From Candidatus Latescibacterota bacterium (GTDB lineage Bacteria > Latescibacterota > UBA2968 > UBA8231), in the NCBI GenBank assembly GCA_022827165.1, contig JAJDTN010000449.1:1-15651 (forward strand): a stretch of 15,651 nucleotides of DNA, given 5' to 3'. The notes below the pieces were generated by a model. That model worked only from the letters and a program-made list of their open reading frames with translations. It was not told where the DNA came from and did not search any database. Positions 6,601-13,755 of the stretch are shown here, piece by piece (the first letter of the stretch is position 1; each line of letters begins with the position of its first letter). The position numbers were made by a program, and so were the translations under genes.

Positions 6601-9282
6601 ATGAGCGCGCACCAAGTGCCGCCGCGTGTCGCGCCTCCGTCTTCGGTCCTGGCGGCGGTCCTGGTCCTGGCATTGTCATCGCCCGGAGGGGGACAGCAGG
6701 GCTACAGCCGCGAAGCGAACCGCGTGGTCATCGACACGCCCACCCACTGGCAGGAGTGGCAGTCGGCCACGGCGGAGGTCACCGAAGCCGGGGTGCGGCC
6801 CGGCTACATCCGCAAAAGCACCCTCCTGGAGGTCGACGGCGAGACGGTCGTCGTGCCCGGCGTCAACGCCTCCCTCGACGCGGCCGCCTTCGGCGGCGGT
6901 GTGAGGGCCGTTGGCTCCGGCGAGGCGAGCGCCGGCGCGCTGATGGACGGCCGCCTGGACACCTGGTGGGAGCCGGACCCCGACGACCCCGTGCGCGACT
7001 GGTGGGTGCAGCTCGACCTGGGCCGGACGGTCTCGGCCACCCGCATCGTCCTCAGGTTCGTCGACGCCGATCTGGGCGATCCCTTCCTCCACTTCACGGT
7101 CACCACCTCGCAGGGGGAGCTCAATCTCGGCCTGCCGATCTTCCGGACGCGCTACACCACCAACACGCCGGTGAAGGGCCAGCGGGTCTTCGAGATCGAT
7201 CTGCGGGCGCAGTCGCCGACGAAGTGGCCCGTCGTCTACGGCGACTTCACGGGAGACGTGATCAACCTCGTCGGCATCCAGGCCACCGACAGCGACTTCG
7301 GCAAGGCCCGCCAGGTCTCCGAGGCGGTCTGGGAGAGCCTGCCGCCCGGCCAGCGGGGGGACGTGGAGTACTACCGGCTCGACGCCCGCGGCCGGGAGCG
7401 GCTCCTGGGCGGCAAGGAGGACTGGGACTCCCTGGAGGGCACCGGCCGCCAGGGACCGGTGGTCCACTACCGCCGCGAGCGTCCGCGGCTGGCCGAGGTC
7501 GAGGTGTGGTCCATCGGCGACAACATCGGCACCGGGGTGCTGGAGCGGGGCGGGACCCTGACCAGCGTCGACGACACCGGCGCCGAGCCCGCCGTCGTGG
7601 ACGGACACTTCTTCGGCGAGCAGGCCCACTGGAGCGCCCTCGGCGGCTTCAACCCCGACCAGGCCTCGGTATTCCAGTCGCAGGACCTGGAGCGCCAGCT
7701 CCTCATCGATCTGGGGGGCGCCTTCTTTCTCGACCACATCCGGGTCCTGCAGCGGAACCAGGGGTTCGGCCACGTCCTCGGCTTCCCCCAGTACCGGATC
7801 GAGCTCTCCGACGGCTCGCGGGTCGCCGGCGGCAGCCTCGCCTGGAAGACGGTGGGGTCGGCGGAGAATCTCGACAACAGCCACGAGCCGACGAGCCAGA
7901 CGTACAACGGCTTCGAGTTTCCCCTCACCAAGGCGAAGTACTTCGCCTTCACCTACCCCCTCTTCGCGAAGCCGGCGGACTCGGGGACGCTCTCCTTCGG
8001 CCTGTCGGAGATCCAGTTCTTCGGGGAGGGCTACATGCCCGAGGTGGAGATCACCTCCGTCTTCGACGGGGATCTCCCCTTCATCGAGCTCGGCAGCCGC
8101 GCCCGGAACCTGACCACCGTCGAGTGGGACGCCGACCTGCCGCCGGGGACCGGTCTCGTGCTGCAGACGCGCACCGGCGACACCGTCCTGGAGTCGACCC
8201 ACTACCTGAAGAAGAGCGGCGAGCCTTACCCGGGGACCCTGGAGGAGGCGAAGAAGAAGTGGGAGGAGGACAAGAAGTTCTTCGGTGACAACGCCGTGGG
8301 GGCCATCGTCACCGAGAAGCTCCCCGGTCCCGACTGGAGCGGCTGGAGCCAGCCCTACGAGCGCTCCGGCGACCGGATCACCTCGCCCAGCCCGCGGCGC
8401 TACGTCGCCATCCGCGCCATCCTCCTCACCGACGAGCCCCGCGCGGCCCCCACCCTGCGCTCGGTGGCGCTGAACTTCGCGCGCCCCGTGGCCAGGAGCC
8501 TGGTGGCCGAGGTCCTGCCAGCCCGCCTGGAGGAGATCGGCAGCCGGCAGGCGTTCTCCTACATCCTCCGCTCGACCTTCGAGGGCGACAGCCGGGGCTT
8601 CGACGAGATCCTCCTCGAGGGCCCCCCGGGGCTGGAGATGGACCTCCACCGGGTGGTCGTCGAGGCCGGCGAGGAACCCGCCCTCACCTGGGAGGCCGCC
8701 GACGAGCGGCTCGAGGTGCTGAGGGACGGCTCCGACTCCCTGTGGGTCCGCCTGCCGGCGCCGGTGGAGGCCGGGTCCGGGGAGGCGCGGGTGGAGCTGC
8801 ACTTCGAGTGCGTCCCCTACACCTACAACAGCTACTTCATCGGTTCCGTCGGGCACTCCGGCTTCGCCGGTTCCTGGCAGGGGGTCGAGGACGGCGACGC
8901 CAACGGCATCACCGACAGCGAGACGACGATCGTCCTGGCCCTGCAGCGCGGCGACGTGCTGGGAGCGGTGGAGATCTCCAGTCCGGTGGTCACCCCCAAC
9001 GGCGACGGCGCCAACGACGAGGTGGCGGCCCGTTTCACCCTGATGCGCATCAGCGCGCCGGCGCCGGCCGCGGTGGAGGTCTACGACCTGGGCGGCCGGC
9101 TGGTGAAGAGGCTGTGGGACGGGCCCCTCGCGGCGGGAGGCCACAGCGTCGCCTGGTCGGGCGTCGACGCCTCCGGCGCCTTCGTGCCGCCGGGGATCTA
9201 CCTGTTGCGGATCGCCGTCGATCTCGACTCCGGGTCCGGCGGCAGCACCCGGGCCTACCGGCTCGTGCATGTCGCTTACTGA
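6601..9282 (+). CDS. Exported two-discoidin / FlgD-Ig surface protein B
   Basis: This is the largest of the three paralogues, at 893 residues. A weak signal sequence (core 16-27) is followed by an extra N-terminal discoidin-like unit, about 95-300, with LMDGRLDTWWEPD (114-126), WWVQLDLGR and a closing VEVWSIG. The shared core then runs as in its neighbours. The second discoidin-like unit goes from VLERGGTLTS (313-322) through RQLLIDLGG to IQFFGEGYM. A fibronectin-like unit follows, with QTRTG, DWSGWS (568-573) and SPSPRRY; a Lys/Glu-rich insert lies at 547-561. Next come the ARSLVAEVLP module (631-640) and a FlgD-like Ig with TPNGDGANDE, GGRLVKRLWDG and PPGIYLLRI, ending VHVAY. No ribosome binding site is evident, and the start 1 bp after the previous stop implies coupling. 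Binding of a surface or extracellular ligand is inferred. Confidence 0.7.
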   Translation: MSAHQVPPRVAPPSSVLAAVLVLALSSPGGGQQGYSREANRVVIDTPTHWQEWQSATAEVTEAGVRPGYIRKSTLLEVDGETVVVPGVNASLDAAAFGGGVRAVGSGEASAGALMDGRLDTWWEPDPDDPVRDWWVQLDLGRTVSATRIVLRFVDADLGDPFLHFTVTTSQGELNLGLPIFRTRYTTNTPVKGQRVFEIDLRAQSPTKWPVVYGDFTGDVINLVGIQATDSDFGKARQVSEAVWESLPPGQRGDVEYYRLDARGRERLLGGKEDWDSLEGTGRQGPVVHYRRERPRLAEVEVWSIGDNIGTGVLERGGTLTSVDDTGAEPAVVDGHFFGEQAHWSALGGFNPDQASVFQSQDLERQLLIDLGGAFFLDHIRVLQRNQGFGHVLGFPQYRIELSDGSRVAGGSLAWKTVGSAENLDNSHEPTSQTYNGFEFPLTKAKYFAFTYPLFAKPADSGTLSFGLSEIQFFGEGYMPEVEITSVFDGDLPFIELGSRARNLTTVEWDADLPPGTGLVLQTRTGDTVLESTHYLKKSGEPYPGTLEEAKKKWEEDKKFFGDNAVGAIVTEKLPGPDWSGWSQPYERSGDRITSPSPRRYVAIRAILLTDEPRAAPTLRSVALNFARPVARSLVAEVLPARLEEIGSRQAFSYILRSTFEGDSRGFDEILLEGPPGLEMDLHRVVVEAGEEPALTWEAADERLEVLRDGSDSLWVRLPAPVEAGSGEARVELHFECVPYTYNSYFIGSVGHSGFAGSWQGVEDGDANGITDSETTIVLALQRGDVLGAVEISSPVVTPNGDGANDEVAARFTLMRISAPAPAAVEVYDLGGRLVKRLWDGPLAAGGHSVAWSGVDASGAFVPPGIYLLRIAVDLDSGSGGSTRAYRLVHVAY

Positions 9283-11011
9283 CCGCGCCCCCATGGCGGC
9301 TCGGGCGGTATCGCCGCGGACGGCCGTCGTGGCCCTCGCCTTCGGTATCGCCGCCGAACCCGCCGCCGCCGAGGTTGTCGTCATCGGCGGCAGCGGCCCG
9401 GGCTCACGCACATGGAGCGAGAGCCAGTCGGTGGTCTCCGTCATCGACTTCGACACCCGTCCCGGCTTCATCCAGCCGGCCCGCAACGGTCCGGAGGACA
9501 ACATCGCCCTGAGGCTGCTGGAACGGGGCGGCCGGATCACCTCGCCGAATGCGCGGGTGGTCCTCGAGACATCGCAGAGCGCCGTGGACGACCTGCTGGG
9601 CAAGATGGTGGACGGCGGCGGCGAGGCCTTCGTCATCCCGGGCGCGCAGACGAGGGGGATCATCTTCCGCGTCGACCTGGGGGAGCGCTTCGGCGTCAAC
9701 CGGGTCCGGTTCTACCCGCGGCCGGGCTTCGAGGAGTCGTACCTGCGGGGCTACCGCCTGTCGCTCAACGACGGCAGCGAGGCGCAGACGACGATCTCGG
9801 GCGAGCCGAAGATGAGGGTATTCAAGTCGGAAGACCGCAACACCGACCCCGACATCGACATCCCCATCCCGCTCCAGTACGTGCGCTTCATCGAGGTTCA
9901 GCAGCTGGTGCGGGGCGCGTGGGAGATCGACGAGCTCGAGGTCTTCGGCGAGGGCTTCCCTTCCGCGGCGTCCTACCTGTCCCGGGTCTTCGACGAGGGA
10001 CAGGCCGCCGTCTTCGGCAGCCTGCTGTGGTCCGAGGAGGCCATCGGTGAGCCGGCCAAGGTGAAGGCCACCTTGCGGACGCGCAGCGGCACGACGCCCG
10101 ACACCGGCGACAGCCTCGCCTGGAGCGGCTGGTCGCCTCCCTACCCGGCGGGGGTGTCCGCCGCCGTCGCCTCCCCGGCGCCCCGGAGGTACTGGCAGTT
10201 CCACGTCCAGCTCGAGAGCACGGAGATCCTCTCGGCGGCGCTGGTCGACTCCATCGCCGTCGAGGTCTCTCCCGCCCTGGCGGATTCGCTGGTGGCGGAG
10301 GTGTGGCCCCGGGAGGCCGTCATCGGCCAGCCGACGGAGCTCACCTACTGGGTGCGCAGCTACGACAGCCGCGGCTTCGACCGCCTCGACATCGACACCC
10401 AGGCGCCGGTGGAGGTCATCCGGTCGGTGCAGATCGACGGCGGCGACGTGGCGTGGGAGAAGGCCGACATCGACGGCGGGGTCCGCATCGGTTTCCCGAG
10501 GATCACGGGCGACCGGGTGCTGCGAGTCGTCTTCGAGAGCATCGCCCTGCGCTACAAGACCGTCTTCAGCGGCAGGGCCTCCGACAGCGGCAGGCCGGGG
10601 GAGCTGCCCCAGGAGCTGGCGGCGGGAGAGACGGGCGCCGATGCCGACGCCGCCGGCGGCGGGCTGTCGGTCACCACCCGCTTCGCCGGCGACCTCGTCC
10701 ACGCCGTCGAGGTCGATCCGGCGCCGTTCTCGCCCAACGGCGACGGCCGCAACGACGAGGCCACCATCACCTGGGACCTCACCAATCTGACGAGCCGCGT
10801 CCCGGTCTCGGCGGCGGTCTACGATCTGGCGGGACGGCGGCGGAAGCTGGTCTACTCCGGCCTCGACGGCAGCGGGCGCTACGACAGGGCCTGGGACGGG
10901 ACCGACGACGCCGGAGAAAAGCTGCCGCCGGGGCTGTACGTGGTGCGCGTCGAGATCGAAGCGGACACGGGGACCGAGAGCCGGACGGCGATGGTGGCCG
11001 TCGTGTACTGA
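9269..11011 (+). CDS. Exported discoidin-like / FlgD-Ig surface protein C
   Basis: This is the third paralogue, 580 residues. Its ATG overlaps the last 14 bp of the preceding gene. A second ATG at 9293 would give a neater 26-residue signal peptide (cut after PAAA), and neither has a clear ribosome binding site, so the start is uncertain by eight codons. The order is: signal peptide (core about 17-28); discoidin-like unit from LLERGGRITS (83-92) to ELEVFGEGF; fibronectin-like unit with RTRSG, WSGWSPPY and SPAPRRYWQF, here lacking the charged insert of its siblings; ADSLVAEVWP (338-347); an acidic linker near 449-463; and a FlgD-like Ig with PFSPNGDGRNDE, AGRRRKLVYSG and PPGLYVVRV. The protein ends VAVVY. 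Like the others, it is probably surface-exposed; the ligand is unknown. Confidence 0.7.
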   Translation: MSLTDRAPMAARAVSPRTAVVALAFGIAAEPAAAEVVVIGGSGPGSRTWSESQSVVSVIDFDTRPGFIQPARNGPEDNIALRLLERGGRITSPNARVVLETSQSAVDDLLGKMVDGGGEAFVIPGAQTRGIIFRVDLGERFGVNRVRFYPRPGFEESYLRGYRLSLNDGSEAQTTISGEPKMRVFKSEDRNTDPDIDIPIPLQYVRFIEVQQLVRGAWEIDELEVFGEGFPSAASYLSRVFDEGQAAVFGSLLWSEEAIGEPAKVKATLRTRSGTTPDTGDSLAWSGWSPPYPAGVSAAVASPAPRRYWQFHVQLESTEILSAALVDSIAVEVSPALADSLVAEVWPREAVIGQPTELTYWVRSYDSRGFDRLDIDTQAPVEVIRSVQIDGGDVAWEKADIDGGVRIGFPRITGDRVLRVVFESIALRYKTVFSGRASDSGRPGELPQELAAGETGADADAAGGGLSVTTRFAGDLVHAVEVDPAPFSPNGDGRNDEATITWDLTNLTSRVPVSAAVYDLAGRRRKLVYSGLDGSGRYDRAWDGTDDAGEKLPPGLYVVRVEIEADTGTESRTAMVAVVY

Positions 11012-11018
11012 AGAGGGG
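11012..11018 (+). promoter_or_regulatory. Ribosome binding site deciding between two starts
   Basis: AGAGGGG directly abuts the ATG at 11019 (no spacer) but sits 9 nt before the ATG at 11028, a functional distance. It therefore favours the second ATG, removing three residues from the longer reading. Confidence 0.5.
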
Positions 11019-11027
11019 ATGGCAACG

Positions 11028-13733
11028 ATGGCTGGTCACGCAGTTCGGGTGAGATGGTGTGGGGCAAGGCCGCGGGCCATGGGCTGCGCCGTGGTCCTGG
11101 CGCTGACGCTGGCCTCTTCGCAGGCCCATGCCCAGGGGGCCGACCACCGGCTGACGGGTACCCGTGTAGCCGGCAAGCTCACTTTCGAGCCCAGGGGGCC
11201 GGGTGTCCTCTTCGGGGCCCTCGACCCGGCGGTGAGGAAGTGGTACGTGCCGCAGGAGCTGTACCACGAGTACAGGTGGAGGTCGTGGGAGTACACCAAC
11301 TACGCCAGGGAGATCTACCAGCGCTACGTGAGCACCAACCTGGAGGGCGACTACTTCTACGACCTCTACGGCACCTACGTCACCCGCGGCTGGCTGATCT
11401 ACGACTGGAGCCAGACGCAGCCGCAGCAGGACGGCAGCAACGTCTGGAAGAGCGCCTACTACGGGAGCTTCTTCAACAACCTCGTCGTCGCCGCCGACCG
11501 CAAGGGCCAGAACCACCTGGCCATCACCATCGGCGACGAGATCCGCACCACCCTGACGCCCATGACGTTCTCCAAGCCGGCCTTCGACGGCATCCAGATC
11601 GACTACCAGTCCAACAAGTACGAGGTCACCGCCCTGCTGTCGCGCATCAGCTCCCCCGGCTCCGCCGGCCACCGCAATCCCTCCGTGCAGGAGACGACCA
11701 CGTCGTCGACCCTCACCGGAGGGCGCGCCACCGCCCAGGTGGGCGACTTCGTGAAGGTGGGCGGCACCTACGCGAGCGCCCACAACTCCACCCAGCTCCT
11801 CGACGCCTTCGAGGGCAGCCCCCGCAGCGGCTCGATCGTGGGGAGCCAGAACGCGCAGAACGTCACCCGGGTCCTGGTGCGGCTCTCGGACGACTCCCCG
11901 GAGGACGACGAGGGGGGTGTGAACCTCTTCGCCTGGGACGTGGTGATCAAGGCCGATGTCGAGCAGGTGGGCCCCGACGGCGAGCTGATCGTGGAGAGGG
12001 AGGTGGTGCGCGCCAGCGAGGCCGGACTCATCCCGGCGCCCGAGGGGGGGTTCCAGCGGCTGGGCTACCTCGAGGCGAGCGGCGCCGAGCAGATCGAGCT
12101 GATCTACGACTTCACCCTCGCCACCTACCACGGCCCCGATCCCTCGCAGATCCGCGAGCTCACCTTCGAGCTGGCCGTGGCCAACGACTACCGGATCGAG
12201 ATCACCTCGGACCGGCAGACCGACCGCCAGGGGACCCCCTTCTATCTGCTGGCGGCGCGGGCCGACGGCAACGTCCAGGACGGCTCCAACCTGAACCTCC
12301 TGCAGATCCCCTACGGGCTGCCCACGGCGACGGAGATCTTCGGCTTCACCGTGGAGGTTCAGGACCTGGGGGGGTTCAAGCTCTACGGCGAGTGGGACCG
12401 GAGCATCAGCCACCGCAAGTACCCCAACCGCGCCCACACCCGCCACCTGGGCTCGGCCAGCGAGGGCGACGCCTGGATGGTGAACCTGTCGAAGATCGCC
12501 TACCCCTGGTTCGCCTTCGGCGAGGCCTACAGCATGGAGCACGACTACAACACGAGCGCCATCCTGGCCCGCGGCGGTCAGAGCATCGACTACTCCGACA
12601 AGGGCCAGTTCTACTACGAGCTGGTGGAGGACAACGACGACCAGGACCGCTTCCCGGACTGGCAGCGGATCTTCGACAACGCCGACTTCGAGATCTTCCC
12701 GGGGTACGACGAGAACGTCGATTTCGTGTCGGACTTCAATCAGAACTCCACCCGCGACCTGCCGAACCTGGTGCCCGACTACGAGGAGCCCTTCCTGCGC
12801 TTCACCACGGACCGGCCCGAGTTCCTCTTCGGCGTCGACATGAACAACAACCTGTGGGTCGACCGCTTCGAGAACGACGACGAGCCCGACTTTCCCTACG
12901 GGCGCGACCTGCGCGGATACAACGTCTACGGCGGCGTCGACGTGATCCCCAAGGTCCGGCTCACCCTCGGCCGCACGGACGAGAGCCGCATCGCCGGCGA
13001 CGGCCGCAACACCACGAACTACCTGCTCTTCACCCTGGAGCAGGACTACGCCGGCCTCGGCGAGATCCGGTTCTTCGAAAACTTCCGCGTCGCCCGGGAC
13101 GACATCGCCGACGACCTGCGCCAGTGGTCCGAGGTCGACCGCGGCAACGTGCCCACCCTCGATCCCCTGGCGGCGCGGGACACCTGGATCAACTCGACCT
13201 TCTTCGGCTTCGACTACACCGGCATCGACGATCTGACCTTGACGACGAAGGCCAAGTACGACCGCTGGCACCAGCGGCAGGAGCAGCCGGACCTGCGGGA
13301 GGACTCCTACTTCCTCGGCCTGATCAACAAGATCGATCACGAGCGCCAGGTGGCGCAGGTGATCCTCCAGCCCCGGGTGAAGAACGAGCTGCGCCTGGAG
13401 GCCCCGCCCCTGAAGTCCGGCGCCAGGCGCCGCGAGGATACGCTCCTGTTGACCCTGCTGGCGCGTTGGCCCCTCCTCGACGCGTCGTCCATGGAGGTGG
13501 GCGTGGAGTACACGATCTTCAACCAGTTGCGCGAGTCCGAGACCGCCGTCCGGGAGGGCCTCCTCGACGACTTCACCGAGGTCGTGGCGGCGGTGCAGTA
13601 CTCGACCTCCCCCTCCTACCAGGGCTACAAGCTGCACACCAAGTTGGGTCTGCGGCTGACGCGGCGGGAGATCGGCGGCGAGACGGAGTCCGGCAAGGTG
13701 GCCTTCGCCACCGTGTACGCCGGTCTGCGATAG
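11028..13733 (+). CDS. Large exported protein, candidate outer-membrane beta-barrel
   Basis: I do not recognise a named family. Of 901 residues, the first ~36 form a signal peptide (arginine-rich start, core GCAVVLALTLASS, cut after AHA). The mature part has no hydrophobic helix. It is rich in aromatic residues in alternating, strand-like stretches (for example 95-125, 485-500 and 725-750) and ends in strand-like segments closing with VAFATVYAGLR. This fits an outer-membrane beta-barrel or large beta-rich surface protein, though the last residue is not the usual Phe. A 12-residue calcium-loop-like motif, DMNNNLWVDRFE, lies at 604-615, and a partial one, DFNQNSTRD, at 569-577. Gene order, just after three secreted binding proteins and before a periplasmic chaperone, suggests that it anchors, exports or displays them. 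The family and the mechanism are both open. Confidence 0.6.
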   Translation: MAGHAVRVRWCGARPRAMGCAVVLALTLASSQAHAQGADHRLTGTRVAGKLTFEPRGPGVLFGALDPAVRKWYVPQELYHEYRWRSWEYTNYAREIYQRYVSTNLEGDYFYDLYGTYVTRGWLIYDWSQTQPQQDGSNVWKSAYYGSFFNNLVVAADRKGQNHLAITIGDEIRTTLTPMTFSKPAFDGIQIDYQSNKYEVTALLSRISSPGSAGHRNPSVQETTTSSTLTGGRATAQVGDFVKVGGTYASAHNSTQLLDAFEGSPRSGSIVGSQNAQNVTRVLVRLSDDSPEDDEGGVNLFAWDVVIKADVEQVGPDGELIVEREVVRASEAGLIPAPEGGFQRLGYLEASGAEQIELIYDFTLATYHGPDPSQIRELTFELAVANDYRIEITSDRQTDRQGTPFYLLAARADGNVQDGSNLNLLQIPYGLPTATEIFGFTVEVQDLGGFKLYGEWDRSISHRKYPNRAHTRHLGSASEGDAWMVNLSKIAYPWFAFGEAYSMEHDYNTSAILARGGQSIDYSDKGQFYYELVEDNDDQDRFPDWQRIFDNADFEIFPGYDENVDFVSDFNQNSTRDLPNLVPDYEEPFLRFTTDRPEFLFGVDMNNNLWVDRFENDDEPDFPYGRDLRGYNVYGGVDVIPKVRLTLGRTDESRIAGDGRNTTNYLLFTLEQDYAGLGEIRFFENFRVARDDIADDLRQWSEVDRGNVPTLDPLAARDTWINSTFFGFDYTGIDDLTLTTKAKYDRWHQRQEQPDLREDSYFLGLINKIDHERQVAQVILQPRVKNELRLEAPPLKSGARRREDTLLLTLLARWPLLDASSMEVGVEYTIFNQLRESETAVREGLLDDFTEVVAAVQYSTSPSYQGYKLHTKLGLRLTRREIGGETESGKVAFATVYAGLR

Positions 13734-13743
13734 GCAAAGAGAA

Positions 13744-13750
13744 AAGGAGG
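13744..13750 (+). promoter_or_regulatory. Near-consensus ribosome binding site of the isomerase gene
   Basis: AAGGAGG, with a 5-nt spacer to the ATG at 13756, lies in the 22-bp gap after the large exported protein. It should give the last gene of the operon strong independent translation. Confidence 0.7.
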
Positions 13751-13755
13751 GAAGA

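Noticed and set aside
6676..9699. Long minus-strand open frame opposite surface proteins B and C
   Set aside because: Repetitive Gly/Ala/Val/Asp/Arg composition with no domain or start signal; the plus-strand frame has clear discoidin-like and FlgD-Ig motifs.
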